Source: Opitutia bacterium
GTDB taxonomy: Bacteria; Verrucomicrobiota; Verrucomicrobiia; Opitutales; UBA953
Reading direction: 5' to 3'
NCBI GenBank assembly: GCA_947453335.1
Contig: CANGFP010000002.1
Span: forward strand, 186,001-250,000
Length of the DNA stretch: 64,000 nt
Shown here: in pieces, positions 47,996 to 57,906 of the stretch
Layout: each line of letters opens with the position of its first letter
Numbering within the stretch: position 1 is the first letter of the stretch
The notes under the pieces: model-generated
What the model was told of the DNA's origin: nothing
The model's database searches: none
Seen by the model: only the letters and a program-made list of their open reading frames with translations
Program-made: the position numbers and the translations under genes

Positions 47996-49180
47996 CTACT
48001 TGCCCGCGGGCTTGGCGGGCTCCTCGAGCTTGAGCACGAGCTGGCCGACGTCGGTCTTCTCCGCCCCGGTCATCGCGCTGGCCACCTTAAAGGACTTCAC
48101 GAGGTTGCCGCCGCCTTCGGCCACGATGGTCCAGGAAGCCTTGGCGCCGTCGAGCGAAGGGACGTCGCCGCCAAGGACGTCGACCAGCGGCTGGCTGGCG
48201 CCGACGCCGAGGTTGCCGACGCGCACGCAGAGGTGGCGCATGAGCGCCGCACCGAGGGGGGAGCAGGCGCGGTCGTAGGAGAGGACCCAGTCGCCGGAAC
48301 CGGCGAGGCGCGGGATGAAGCTCTTGTCGTCCTTGAGCGAGAGCGTCGCGGTGTAGACCTTGGGGAAGGTGTCGGCCGGACCCGTGGTGGTCAGGTAGAC
48401 TTCGGAGGCGACGACGCGCATCGTGTAGGCGTCGGCCATGCGCACGAAGAGCACGGAGGCGGAGTTGTCGGCGACCAGCGGGTAGACCTCGGCCCAGACG
48501 ACGGCGACCTGGCGTGCGGAGGTCGGGGCCTTCCACTCGGAGGAAAGGCTGGCGGGGCCGTCGCCGCTGGGGCACGCGTAGCCGTAGCCGCCGGCCGGGG
48601 CGGGCGTCAGCGCCTTGGCGTCGGCCTTGTTCCAGGCGGCGCGGAGCTGGTCCGTCAAAGCCGTCGTGCGCAGGGGTTTGCTGCCTTCGAGGACCGTGAT
48701 GGCCCCGACCAGATGCTGCTGGCGGAAGCCTTGGTCGCGGGCGACCTTCTGCAGGCGGACGGCGGCGAGGGTGAGCGAGTAGTTCCAGAGCGTCTGCGGC
48801 AGCTCGTTGTTGAGGTTGACGGTCTTGGTGACCTCGAGGTGGCGGGTGCCGGCGACGTTGCGCAGGCGCGTCAGCGAAGGCTGGGCCTGGGCCAGCTGGT
48901 TGCGGCCTTCGTCGATGATCTTCTGCGCGCGGGCCTTGACCTGCTCGGCGGTCTCGGCGAACGCGCCCTTGGTCTCGATGCGCGGCGCGTTCATGATGCT
49001 CGTGCCCTGCTGCATGCGGGCCTGGCCGAGCTCGACCTGCCGGAGGGCGCGGCCCCACTCGGCGCGCTCGGCGGTGTTCAGGTAGCGCGGCACCTCCGGA
49101 TCGGGGATGATCGGGACGGGGGCGGCGGGGGCCGTCTCACCGGCGGCGAAGACGACAAGACTGGCGAACAGGGCTAACAT
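47996..49180 (-). CDS. Secreted uncharacterised protein, 394 aa
   Basis: Signal peptide-like MLALFASLVVFAAGE; no recognised family. Confidence 0.65.
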   Translation of the reverse strand: MLALFASLVVFAAGETAPAAPVPIIPDPEVPRYLNTAERAEWGRALRQVELGQARMQQGTSIMNAPRIETKGAFAETAEQVKARAQKIIDEGRNQLAQAQPSLTRLRNVAGTRHLEVTKTVNLNNELPQTLWNYSLTLAAVRLQKVARDQGFRQQHLVGAITVLEGSKPLRTTALTDQLRAAWNKADAKALTPAPAGGYGYACPSGDGPASLSSEWKAPTSARQVAVVWAEVYPLVADNSASVLFVRMADAYTMRVVASEVYLTTTGPADTFPKVYTATLSLKDDKSFIPRLAGSGDWVLSYDRACSPLGAALMRHLCVRVGNLGVGASQPLVDVLGGDVPSLDGAKASWTIVAEGGGNLVKSFKVASAMTGAEKTDVGQLVLKLEEPAKPAGK

Positions 49181-49189
49181 GGGGTGAGG

Positions 49190-49477
49190 TCAGGATTCGT
49201 CGAACTTACGGGCGAACAGGGCTTCCATCTCTTCGAGGAGCTGGGGGGCGTCCTTGCCCCTTGCCGAGAACTTTAAGGCAGAACCCTGGCCGGCCGCCAG
49301 CATCATCAGTCCCATGATGCTCTTTCCGTTGACGACCTCGTCGTCCTTGGAGACCGAGATTTCGACGTCCGGGTAGCGGTTCGCGAGACGGACGATCTGG
49401 GCCGCGGGACGGGTATGGATGCCCATGCGGTTCTGGACGGTGAATTCGCGCACCTGGGCCTCGGGTATTTCGGACAT
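49190..49477 (-). CDS. ptsH: Phosphocarrier protein HPr
   Basis: MGIHTRPAAQIVRLANRYPDVEI (active His) and NGKSIMGLMMLAAGQGS (regulatory Ser). Confidence 0.95.
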   Translation of the reverse strand: MSEIPEAQVREFTVQNRMGIHTRPAAQIVRLANRYPDVEISVSKDDEVVNGKSIMGLMMLAAGQGSALKFSARGKDAPQLLEEMEALFARKFDES

Positions 49478-49617
49478 AGAAAGGGGGTCTTTTCGCCTTT
49501 TCGGCGTTTATTCAGAAAAGGGAGGGGGTACCCCCCTCGGTCAAGGCAAATCCCCCTCCCGGAGGGTTCGCTTGACCTTCCCGCCCAGACCCCTCCAATC
49601 GTCCCAAACGAACTACC

Positions 49618-50724
49618 GTGGCCACGCCCGCTGTCCTCACCCATCCCGAGTCCCTGAAGAACCCCGCCGGTCCTTCGGAATTCGCCAAACACCCCGTCAA
49701 CACCGCCCTCTCGAAGGCCGATAAGGTGGCGCTCTACACCAAAATGGCGCGTATCCGCCATTTCGAGCAGCGCTGCATCCGTACCTATCAGCAGGGTAAA
49801 ATTGGGGGGTTTCTCCACTTGTACGTCGGCCAGGAGGCCGTCGCCGCCGGCACCATCTCCCTCCTCGGCAAGCATGACCACATCATCACGGGCTACCGCG
49901 ACCACGGCCATGCCCTCATGGTGGGGATGAACATGAACGAGTGCATGGCCGAGCTCACGGGCAAGGTCACCGGTTGCTCGAAGGGCAAGGGCGGCTCGAT
50001 GCACTACTTCGCCCCCGACAAGAACTACTGGGGCGGCCACGGCATCGTCGGCGGCCAGGCGCCCCTCGGCACCGGCCTCGCCTACGCCGTCAAGTACCGC
50101 GGCCTCAAGGGCTGCTGCCTCGCCTACATGGGCGACGGCGCGGTCAACCAAGGCGCGGTCCACGAGGCCTACAACCTCGCGGCCCTCTGGGACCTGCCCA
50201 TGATCTTCGTCATCGAGAACAACGGCTACTCGATGGGCACCTCGCAGGAGCGCTCCTCCGCCCACCCGGGCTGCCTCGCCAAGCGCGCCGAAGGCTACGG
50301 CATGGCCTGGGACGTCATCAACGGCCACGACGTCTACGAGGTCCGCGCCAAGACCGCCGCGGCGGTCAAGCGCGCCCACGACGAGTCCAAGCCCACGGTG
50401 CTCGAGATCTTCACCTACCGCTACTTCGGCCACTCGATGGCCGACCCCGACAAGACCTACCGCGACAAGGAGGAGATCAAGGAGTACCGCGAGAAGAAGG
50501 ATCCGGTCCTGCTCTTCGAGAACGAGCTGCTCGCCGAAGGCGTGCTGACGCCCGCCACCCGCGACGCGATCAACGAGGCCGCCATGGCCGAGGCCGAGGT
50601 CGCCGCGGCGTTCGCCGAGGAATCGCCCGACCCCACGGTCGCCGACATCACCAAGCACATCTACTGGGAAGAGGATAACCGCGGCAAGGACACCACCAGC
50701 CGCGGCACGATCGTCTTCGAATAA
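49618..50724 (+). CDS. pdhA: Pyruvate dehydrogenase E1 component alpha subunit
   Basis: GTG start; IRHFEQRC, GYRDHGHAL, GDGAVNQGAVHEAYNLAALWDLPMIFVIENN. Confidence 0.94.
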   Translation: MATPAVLTHPESLKNPAGPSEFAKHPVNTALSKADKVALYTKMARIRHFEQRCIRTYQQGKIGGFLHLYVGQEAVAAGTISLLGKHDHIITGYRDHGHALMVGMNMNECMAELTGKVTGCSKGKGGSMHYFAPDKNYWGGHGIVGGQAPLGTGLAYAVKYRGLKGCCLAYMGDGAVNQGAVHEAYNLAALWDLPMIFVIENNGYSMGTSQERSSAHPGCLAKRAEGYGMAWDVINGHDVYEVRAKTAAAVKRAHDESKPTVLEIFTYRYFGHSMADPDKTYRDKEEIKEYREKKDPVLLFENELLAEGVLTPATRDAINEAAMAEAEVAAAFAEESPDPTVADITKHIYWEEDNRGKDTTSRGTIVFE

Positions 50725-50745
50725 CCCTTTACCCGACCTTTTTCC

Positions 50746-51723
50746 ATGGCTGTCATCACCTACCGCGAGGCGCTCCGCGCCGCGATGCGCGAAGAGCTCC
50801 AGCGCGACGAGAACGTCGTCCTGATGGGCGAGGAAGTCGCGCAGTTCAACGGCGCCTACAAGGTGACCGAAGGGCTCCTGAAGGAGTTCGGTCCGAAGCG
50901 CGTCGTCGACACCCCGATCTCCGAGGCGGGCTTCATCGGCCTCGGCATCGGCGCGTCCATGCTCGGCATCCGTCCCGTGATGGAGCTGATGTTCTGGTCC
51001 TTCTCCTACGTGGCGTTCGACCAGATCGTGAACAACGCCGGCAACATCCGCTACATGTCCGGCGGCCTGATCAACTGCCCGATCGTCATCCGCGGCCCGG
51101 CCAACGGCGGCACCAACGTCGGCGCGACCCACTCCCACACGCCCGAGGCCATCCTCGCTTCCCACCCCGGCATCAAGGTCGTCTGCCCGGCCACGCCGTA
51201 CGACGCGAAGGGCCTCATGAAGGCGGCCATCCGCGACAACGACCCGGTCTACGTGATGGAGAACACCATCCTCTACAACGACAAGGGCGAGGTGCCCGAA
51301 GGCGACTACATCGTCCCGCTCGGCGTCGCCGACGTGAAGCGCGAGGGCACCGACCTCACCATCGTGGCCCACGGCCGCGCGGTCATCACCTCCCTCAAGG
51401 CCGCCGAGATCCTCGAGAAGGAGCACGGCGTCAGCGTCGAGGTCGTCGACCTCCGCTCGATCCGCCCGCTCGACGAGGACACCGTCCTCGCCTCGGTCCG
51501 CAAGACCCACCGCGTCCTCCTCGTCGAGGAGAACAAGCCGTTCTGCGGCGTCGACGCCCAGGTCGCCTACCTCATCCAGGCCAAGGCCTTCGACGATCTC
51601 GACGCGCCCATCGGCCGCGTCTCCTCCATCGACGCGCCGCAGATCTACTGCAAGCGCATGGAAGACCAGCAGCTCCCCCACCCCGCCCGCGTCGTCGAAG
51701 CCGCGCTCAAGGTCCTCGCCTAA
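50746..51723 (+). CDS. pdhB: Pyruvate dehydrogenase E1 component beta subunit
   Basis: TYREALRAAMREELQRDENVVLMGEEVAQFNGAYKVTEGLL; DTPISEAGFIGLGIGASM. Confidence 0.95.
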   Translation: MAVITYREALRAAMREELQRDENVVLMGEEVAQFNGAYKVTEGLLKEFGPKRVVDTPISEAGFIGLGIGASMLGIRPVMELMFWSFSYVAFDQIVNNAGNIRYMSGGLINCPIVIRGPANGGTNVGATHSHTPEAILASHPGIKVVCPATPYDAKGLMKAAIRDNDPVYVMENTILYNDKGEVPEGDYIVPLGVADVKREGTDLTIVAHGRAVITSLKAAEILEKEHGVSVEVVDLRSIRPLDEDTVLASVRKTHRVLLVEENKPFCGVDAQVAYLIQAKAFDDLDAPIGRVSSIDAPQIYCKRMEDQQLPHPARVVEAALKVLA

Positions 51724-51744
51724 TCCCCACACACCTCTACCACG

Positions 51745-53028
51745 ATGGCTGAAATTATCGATATGCCCAAGTTGTCCGACACGATGTCGGTCGGCACCTT
51801 GGTGAAATGGAACATCAAGGAGGGCCAGAAGGTGGCCTTCGGAGACATCCTCGCCGAAGTCGAGACCGACAAGGCGACGATGGAGCTTTCCTGCACGGTG
51901 CCCGGCACGGTGCTGAAGATCTACGCCACGGCCGGCTCCCAGCTGCCGGTCGGCGACCCCATCTGCGCCATCGGCAAGGAAGGTGAAGCCGCCCCCGACC
52001 CCAAGGGCAAGCCCGCCGCGCCCAAGGCCGCCGTGGCCCCCGCGCCGATTCCCGAATCCACGGGCGTTCCCTGCGTGCCGGCGGCTCCGGCCGCCGCGGC
52101 CGCTCCGGCCCCCCAGTCGGACGCCAGCCGAGTGAGCGCCTCGCCCTACGCCCGCCGCATGGCCGAGAAGGCCGCCCTCAACGTCGCCGCCCTCGCCGGT
52201 ACCGGCCCAGGCGGTCGTGTCGTCGGTCGTGACGTCGCCGCCGCGGCTTCCGCTCCGGTCTCCGCCGCGCCCGCCGGCCCCCTCAACGTCGCCGTGGCTC
52301 CGCCCGCCGACGGCAAGGGCATCCAGCCCGACGCCAACATCCCCGTGGGCGGCATGCGCGCGACGATCGCCCGTCGTCTGCTCGAATCCAAGAACACGGT
52401 GCCGCACTTCTACCTCGAGGTCGAGGTCGACGCCGCTCCGCTGATGGGCCTGCGCGAAACGCTGAACAAGCGTCTCGCCGAACAGGGCGGCGAAGGCGCG
52501 CTCAAGCTCTCGGTCAACGACTTCATCCTGAAGGCCTCCGCCGAGGCGCTCCGCCGCGTCCCCGCGGTCAACGCGTCCTGGGCCGGCACGAGCATCCGCC
52601 AGCATTCCGCGGTGCACCTGTCCTTCGGCGTGGCCCTCGAGGACGGCCTGGTGACCCCGGTCATCCGCGACGCCCACTCGAAGTCGCTCCGTGACATCGC
52701 AGGCGACGCAAAGGCGCTCATCGGCAAGGCCCGCTCCAAGAAGCTGTCCCCGGCCGAGATGTCGGGTTCGACCTTCACGGTCACCAACCTCGGCATGTAC
52801 GGCGTGACGGGCTTCTTCGGCATCATCAACGTCCCGAACGCCGCGATCCTCTCCGTCGGCGCGACCATCAAGAAGCCGGTCATCGACGCGAACGACCGCA
52901 TCGTGATGGGCCACCGCATGGTGATCGGCCTCTCGGGCGACCACCGCGTGGTCGACGGCGCCAACGGCGCCCAGTTCCTCCAGGCGCTCAAGCAGATCCT
53001 GGAAGAGCCCACGCTCATCCTGATCTGA
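51745..53028 (+). CDS. pdhC: Dihydrolipoamide acetyltransferase (E2)
   Basis: Lipoyl domain VETDKATMEL, E3-binding VSASPYARRMAEKAALNVAALAGTGPGGRVVGRDV, catalytic SGDHRVVDGA. Confidence 0.95.
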   Translation: MAEIIDMPKLSDTMSVGTLVKWNIKEGQKVAFGDILAEVETDKATMELSCTVPGTVLKIYATAGSQLPVGDPICAIGKEGEAAPDPKGKPAAPKAAVAPAPIPESTGVPCVPAAPAAAAAPAPQSDASRVSASPYARRMAEKAALNVAALAGTGPGGRVVGRDVAAAASAPVSAAPAGPLNVAVAPPADGKGIQPDANIPVGGMRATIARRLLESKNTVPHFYLEVEVDAAPLMGLRETLNKRLAEQGGEGALKLSVNDFILKASAEALRRVPAVNASWAGTSIRQHSAVHLSFGVALEDGLVTPVIRDAHSKSLRDIAGDAKALIGKARSKKLSPAEMSGSTFTVTNLGMYGVTGFFGIINVPNAAILSVGATIKKPVIDANDRIVMGHRMVIGLSGDHRVVDGANGAQFLQALKQILEEPTLILI

Positions 53029-53048
53029 ACGCGACGGAGCCGACCAAG

Positions 53049-53077
53049 GCCCGGGCTCGCAAGGGGCCGGGCTTTTT
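53049..53077 (+). terminator. Rho-independent terminator after pdhC
   Basis: GCCCGG-GCTCGCAAGGGG-CCGGGC-TTTTT. Confidence 0.75.
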
Positions 53078-53082
53078 CGTGC

Positions 53083-53781
53083 TCAGGCGAAGGTCCGGAC
53101 CGCCGACAAGCCGCCGTCGACATGGAGCACCTGGCCGGTCATGAAGCGCGCGTGCTCGCCCAAGAGGTGCTCGACCAGCGCGGCGATGTCCTCCGGCGCA
53201 CCGATCCTCTGCAAGGGGTGGCGCTTGCCGGCGGCTTCCCGCTTGAGGTCGGAGTTCAGCAGCGGCCCCGCCAACGGGGTGTCGGTCAGCGAAGGCGCGA
53301 TGGCGTTCACGCGGATGTGGGGCGCCCACTCGGCGGCGAGGCTGCGCGTAAGGCCTTCGACGGCGCCCTTGGCCGAGGCGATGCTGGCGTGCATCGGCAG
53401 GCCTTGCGCGACGGCGACGGTGGAGAAGAGGACCACGGACGCGTCGCCGGAGGCCTTGAGCGCGGGCAAGGCGGACTGGAGCGCGGCGACGGCGCCGAGG
53501 ACGTTGACCCGGTAGTCCCGCAGGAAGTCGTCCTCGGCGAGGCGGTGGAAGGGCTTGAGCGCGATGGTCCCAGGGCAATAGACGAGGCCATCGAGTCGCT
53601 CCGGCCAGACCGGCGCCGACGGCGCCAGGGCATCGAAGGGCTGCACGGGGACGCCGAGCACCGCCAGCGGACCGGCCTGGCGAGCGGCGGCGGTGACGCG
53701 ATGTCCGGCCGCCAGCAGCCGCCGCACGGTCGCGAGGCCGAGGCCGCTGTTGCCGCCGATGATCGCATAGGTCTTGGACAT
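53083..53781 (-). CDS. SDR-family oxidoreductase
   Basis: YAIIGGNSGLGLATVRRLLAAGH; SIASAKGAVEGLTRSLAAEWAPHIRVNAIAP. Confidence 0.92.
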   Translation of the reverse strand: MSKTYAIIGGNSGLGLATVRRLLAAGHRVTAAARQAGPLAVLGVPVQPFDALAPSAPVWPERLDGLVYCPGTIALKPFHRLAEDDFLRDYRVNVLGAVAALQSALPALKASGDASVVLFSTVAVAQGLPMHASIASAKGAVEGLTRSLAAEWAPHIRVNAIAPSLTDTPLAGPLLNSDLKREAAGKRHPLQRIGAPEDIAALVEHLLGEHARFMTGQVLHVDGGLSAVRTFA

Positions 53782-53841
53782 GCAGGCAAGTTCCGCGCCC
53801 TGGCAGGGAGGTCAAACCGCCTCGCGTCTTTGTCGGACAAC

Positions 53842-53868
53842 AAAAAGGCCGGAGGCGAACCTCCGGCC
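53842..53868 (-). terminator. Rho-independent terminator after ThuA-domain gene
   Basis: On - strand GGCCGGAGG-TTCG-CCTCCGGCC-TTTTT. Confidence 0.92.
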
Positions 53869-53891
53869 GGATGGCCTGCGCGGACCGTGGG

Positions 53892-54881
53892 TCACTTGGC
53901 CGCAGGCGTGGCGGCGGGCTTCGGCTTGGGCTTGCCCTTGGGGTCCTGGTTCGCGTCGAGCTGCTCGTCCGTGAACTTCGAGGCGATGCCGGCGGCCGGG
54001 ACCTCGGCCTTCGCGGTCCAGACGATGGCGTTCAGCACGAGCGTGCGCTGGTTGTCGTTGGCCCAGCCCTTGTGGTAATGGCCACCGCAGAAACCGAAGC
54101 CGCGGCCACCATCCTTGCGCTCGACGGCCCAAGCCACGACCTGCGGCTTCTTCTCCTCGAGCACGAGCTTACGGACGTCGGGGTTGCCTTCATGGGCGCC
54201 GTCCTTGCGGCTCATCGTGGACTCCGGAGCGACCGCCGAGAGGATCGGCGTGACGCCTTCCATGCCGTCGCGGAAGCGCATGTTGAAGTACCATTCGTCG
54301 CTGGTGGCGAAGGGCTTCACGCCGCGGCTCGCGGGATGGTCGGGGAGCGACTTGAAGTCGGCGAGCCAGTGCGGGTTGACCGACCAGTGGGCCTCGAAGT
54401 ATCCGCCCAGCCAATCCTTGAACTCCTTGGCTCCCTTGCCGTTGGAGGAGCGGCCGGCCGGAGCCGGGCTCACAGGCTTGCCGTCGACGCTCAGCCAACC
54501 GGCGCGCTCGTAGGCGGGCTCGACGGCGTAGTGGAGGCAGACGAAGCCGCAACCGGCCGCCATCTTCTTGGCGAGCTGGTCGAGGTGCGGGAGCGCGGGA
54601 TGGCCATCGCCGCCGTCGGAGTAGATCACGATCGTGTCGGCCTTCGCGACGACATCGTCGGCCGGCCATTTGCCGCCGAGGCTGACGGTGACGTTGACGC
54701 GGTCGGCGGCGCCTTGCTGCAGGCCGGCGGCGAGCAGCTGGATGCCGGCGTTGTGCTCGTGCTCGCCGGGCCCGTGGCTAGGGCGGCCTGCGATCATGAG
54801 CACGTTCTTCTTTTCTTCGGCGTGGAGCCCGGCGAGGCCGCCGCAGAGGACGAGGGCGCCGAGGAGGAGGGTCTTGTTCAT
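53892..54881 (-). CDS. ThuA-domain (trehalose utilisation-like) secreted protein
   Basis: Signal peptide; NVLMIAGRPSHGPGEHEHNAGIQLLAAGL; FVCLHYAVEP; GGRGFGFCGGHYHKGWANDNQR. Confidence 0.88.
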   Translation of the reverse strand: MNKTLLLGALVLCGGLAGLHAEEKKNVLMIAGRPSHGPGEHEHNAGIQLLAAGLQQGAADRVNVTVSLGGKWPADDVVAKADTIVIYSDGGDGHPALPHLDQLAKKMAAGCGFVCLHYAVEPAYERAGWLSVDGKPVSPAPAGRSSNGKGAKEFKDWLGGYFEAHWSVNPHWLADFKSLPDHPASRGVKPFATSDEWYFNMRFRDGMEGVTPILSAVAPESTMSRKDGAHEGNPDVRKLVLEEKKPQVVAWAVERKDGGRGFGFCGGHYHKGWANDNQRTLVLNAIVWTAKAEVPAAGIASKFTDEQLDANQDPKGKPKPKPAATPAAK

Positions 54882-54891
54882 GGGGGGGTCG

Positions 54892-54931
54892 GTTAAAAGA
54901 AAGGCCGCAGAGACTTGCATCCTGCGGCCTT
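54892..54931 (-). terminator. Rho-independent terminator between DUF1080 gene and ThuA gene
   Basis: AAGGCCGCAG / CTGCGGCCTT perfect 10-bp stem, T-rich tail on - strand. Confidence 0.75.
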
Positions 54932-54951
54932 AAGGGAAGCGCTGGGTGGGC

Positions 54952-55659
54952 TTACTTGGTTTCCTTCAGGACGAGGTCCTTGAACTCGACCTTCATCGGG
55001 GCGCCGGCATGGAGCTGGAGGGCGAGGATGCCCTTCTTGGCGCCGACCGCGGTCTCGTCGGTGACGTCGATGGTCTGGACGCCGTTGATGAAGTGCTGCA
55101 GGTGGCCTCCCTGGGCGACGATGCGGTACTCGTTCCAATCGGCCGGCTTGATCTTGGCCTGGATCTCGGCGGACTTGCCGACTTCACCGGTGACTTCGAT
55201 CTTCGGCTTGTTGGCGGCGGCGCCTTCCTTGACGACGACCTTCTCGCCGCGCTTGGCGAGGATGCCGCGACCCTTCTCCTCATAGAGGATGCCCGAGTAG
55301 GTTTTGCCGCACTCGAAGTCGCCCTGGTAGCCGGCGACGACGAAGCCCTTGGCGTCGACGAGCTTGGAGCGGTACTGGACGCCCGAGTTGCCGAAACCGT
55401 CGGACTTGCCGTTCACGTCGGTGATGCGGTACTTGAAGGTGAGCTCGAAGTCGGCGACCTCGTCCTTGTAGACGAGGAACGTGTTCCCCTTCGTCGGGTG
55501 CTCCTTGGTGGTCTGGCCGACGATGGCGCCGTCCTGGACGGACCAGAAGTCGAGGCCGGACCAGCCGGTCAGGTCCTTGCCGTTGAAGAGGTTCTTGTCC
55601 TCGGCGAAGGCCGTCGAGGCGAGCGCGAGGAGCGCGAGGAGGGAGGTGCGGGGCTTCAT
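54952..55659 (-). CDS. DUF1080 (3-keto-disaccharide hydrolase) domain protein
   Basis: NLFNGKDLTGWSGLDFWSVQDGAIVGQT; ITDVNGKSDGFGNSGVQYRS; WNEYRIVAQGGHLQHFINGVQTIDVTDE. Confidence 0.92.
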   Translation of the reverse strand: MKPRTSLLALLALASTAFAEDKNLFNGKDLTGWSGLDFWSVQDGAIVGQTTKEHPTKGNTFLVYKDEVADFELTFKYRITDVNGKSDGFGNSGVQYRSKLVDAKGFVVAGYQGDFECGKTYSGILYEEKGRGILAKRGEKVVVKEGAAANKPKIEVTGEVGKSAEIQAKIKPADWNEYRIVAQGGHLQHFINGVQTIDVTDETAVGAKKGILALQLHAGAPMKVEFKDLVLKETK

Positions 55660-55669
55660 GTTCGGGGAA

Positions 55670-56524
55670 TTACTTGGCGCGGCCGAAGAGGCGGTGCATG
55701 TTCTTCAGGCCCTTCACCGGGATGTCGTCGCGGTTGGGCTCCATCTTGCGCCAGATGGCGGCGGCGCGGGCGATGACCTTCACGTCGGTGGTGAAGGACT
55801 CGATGACGACGTCCTGCTTGTAGCCGATTTTCTTGAGGGCGGCCACGATGGGCTTCCAGTCGAGGGAGTCGCCGCCGGGGACGCCGCGGTCGGTGCCGCA
55901 GGCATGGAAGTGGCCGAGGTGCTTGCCGGCCTTGAGGATGGCGGCGGCCTGGTTCTTCTCCTCGATGTTCATGTGGAACGTGTCGAGGTGGAGCTTCACG
56001 GCCGGGGAGTTCACGGCCTTGACGAGGCGCAGGCCTTGGTCGCAGGTGTTGAGGAAGTCGGTCTCGAAGCGGTTGAGCGGCTCGACGCAGAGGAGGACGC
56101 CCTTCTTCTCGGCGTGCTTGGCGAGCTGCTTGAGGTTCTTGACGACGAGCTTGAAGTGCTTCGCCTTCGTCTTGTCGTCATGCGAACCGATGAGGCCGAC
56201 GACGGAGTAGAGCGGGCCGATGATGCGCGGGCAACCCATGGCGGCGGCCTGATCGACGAGCGCGGTCAGGTACTTCTGCGCGTTCTTCTGGTCGGCGGCG
56301 CTGCCGCGGAAGTCGCGGCCCGGGCCCATGGCGGCGCAGATGGAGCCGATGGCGAGACCGGCCTTGGCGGCGGCGGCCTTCAGGAACGCCGGGTCGACGT
56401 GCGAGGGATCCTCGATGGCGATCTCGACGGTGTCGAAGCCCCACTTCTTGAGCTTCTTGAACATGGAGACGCTCTCGTTCGTGAACGGCGAGGCGTAGAG
56501 GAAGGTATTGAGGCCGAAACGCAT
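55670..56524 (-). CDS. Sugar phosphate isomerase/epimerase (TIM barrel)
   Basis: MRFGLNTFLYASPFTNESVSMFKKLKKWGFDTVEIAIEDP; LCVEPLNRFETDFLNT; VKLHLDTFHMNIEE. Confidence 0.92.
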   Translation of the reverse strand: MRFGLNTFLYASPFTNESVSMFKKLKKWGFDTVEIAIEDPSHVDPAFLKAAAAKAGLAIGSICAAMGPGRDFRGSAADQKNAQKYLTALVDQAAAMGCPRIIGPLYSVVGLIGSHDDKTKAKHFKLVVKNLKQLAKHAEKKGVLLCVEPLNRFETDFLNTCDQGLRLVKAVNSPAVKLHLDTFHMNIEEKNQAAAILKAGKHLGHFHACGTDRGVPGGDSLDWKPIVAALKKIGYKQDVVIESFTTDVKVIARAAAIWRKMEPNRDDIPVKGLKNMHRLFGRAK

Positions 56525-56604
56525 GGTAGGGTTGGTTGTGGGGAGGGAACCGAGTTTGGGGCGGGCCCGGGGTCGGTCAAGGCTGGGCCTTGATAAGACG
56601 GGAT

Positions 56605-57906
56605 TTAAGGGACAAGCTCCCCGACGATCAGCAGGCCGCCCGGGGAGAAGTGACGGTCCGCGAAGCGTTCGGGCTTGTCCATCTTCTCCTTCCGCTGGGC
56701 AAGGATGGCCGCCTTGTCGAAAGCGTCCGGCAGCAGCTCGAGACGCACCGTGTGCACGACGTCCGGCAGCTGGGTGCCGACGGCAAGGGTGCTGAGGCGG
56801 GGGTACGTGCAATAGGAGTCGAAGCGCGTCGCGACCTTGGGCGCGGCGCCGTCGAGCGTGACCGCGACCTTGCCGCCGGCCGGACCGACGACGTCGTACA
56901 CCGCGCAATGCGTGCCTTTGAACCTGAATTCGATCGCCTGGCCCGGCTGCGTCAGGCGCACGAGCGCGGGGAGGCGGTTCGAGTAGGACCTCGCCATCGC
57001 GTCCTTGGTCGGGTCAAGGGGAGCCACCCCTGCAGGCAGCTTGGCGGCGGCGATGGAGATGAGCTTGGCCTGCTCGAAGTTGCCTGCCGCGAGCGGCGCG
57101 GGGAGCTCGTGCTTCATGGGCTTGCCGGAAACCCGGGCGATGGCCGGCCACGAACGGACGATGGCCTCGAGGTACATCTGGTGGCCGGTCTCCACATGCG
57201 GGTGCACGCTGTCCGGGGCGAAGACGACCTTGTCGCCGAGGGCGGCCCTTTCCTCCGCGGTCTTCGGCAAGGGGGCCTTCCAGAGGACCTTGCCGGCCTT
57301 GCTGAGCTTCGCGACCTCGAGGCCGAAGTGGACCGTCGGGATGCCGTAATGGTCGGCGACCTTCTCCATGGCCGAGGCGGACCGCTGGAACTTGCCGTCG
57401 GCGATGCCCGGCGCCATGCCCTCGACGAGCGTGTAGACGAAACAGATGTCGCAATCCGGATTGGTCCGCCAGGCCTGCCGCACGATGCCTTCCATGCAAC
57501 GGATGATCTGGTCCGGAGCCGCGCCGCCGTCGTTCACCGCGAATTCGACGAAGAGCAGGTCCGGCTGCTTGGACAGGACGTCCTGCTGCACGCGGAAGAC
57601 GCCGAGGTCGGACCCCGTGCCGCCGATGGCCGCGTTGATTTCGGTGAACTTCACGCCCGGATAGCTCTGCTGGAAGAAGGCGAGCGACTTCACGCGCCAA
57701 CCGGGCTGGGCGGTGATGGAGCCTCCAAGGTAGCCGACCTTGACCTCGCGGCGCGCGCCGGAGCCGAAGGCGAGCTGCGACTTACCCAGGAAATTCGGAA
57801 GGCCCGCGCGCGGACGGCATTCCTGGGCGTCGACCAAGGGGAAGTCCGGTTCGGCGGCTTGGACGAGGCCGCAGGTGAACAGGAGAGCGCAAAGCAGGGA
57901 ACGCAT
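56605..57906 (-). CDS. Secreted SGNH/GDSL hydrolase
   Basis: Signal peptide; VGYLGGSITAQPGWR; NAAIGGTGSDLGVFR; LLFVEFAVND. Confidence 0.85.
   Translation of the reverse strand: MRSLLCALLFTCGLVQAAEPDFPLVDAQECRPRAGLPNFLGKSQLAFGSGARREVKVGYLGGSITAQPGWRVKSLAFFQQSYPGVKFTEINAAIGGTGSDLGVFRVQQDVLSKQPDLLFVEFAVNDGGAAPDQIIRCMEGIVRQAWRTNPDCDICFVYTLVEGMAPGIADGKFQRSASAMEKVADHYGIPTVHFGLEVAKLSKAGKVLWKAPLPKTAEERAALGDKVVFAPDSVHPHVETGHQMYLEAIVRSWPAIARVSGKPMKHELPAPLAAGNFEQAKLISIAAAKLPAGVAPLDPTKDAMARSYSNRLPALVRLTQPGQAIEFRFKGTHCAVYDVVGPAGGKVAVTLDGAAPKVATRFDSYCTYPRLSTLAVGTQLPDVVHTVRLELLPDAFDKAAILAQRKEKMDKPERFADRHFSPGGLLIVGELVP

Noticed and set aside
49306-52944. 1212-aa - strand ORF antisense to pdhABC
   Set aside because: Shadow ORF opposite clearly functional pdhA, pdhB and pdhC.
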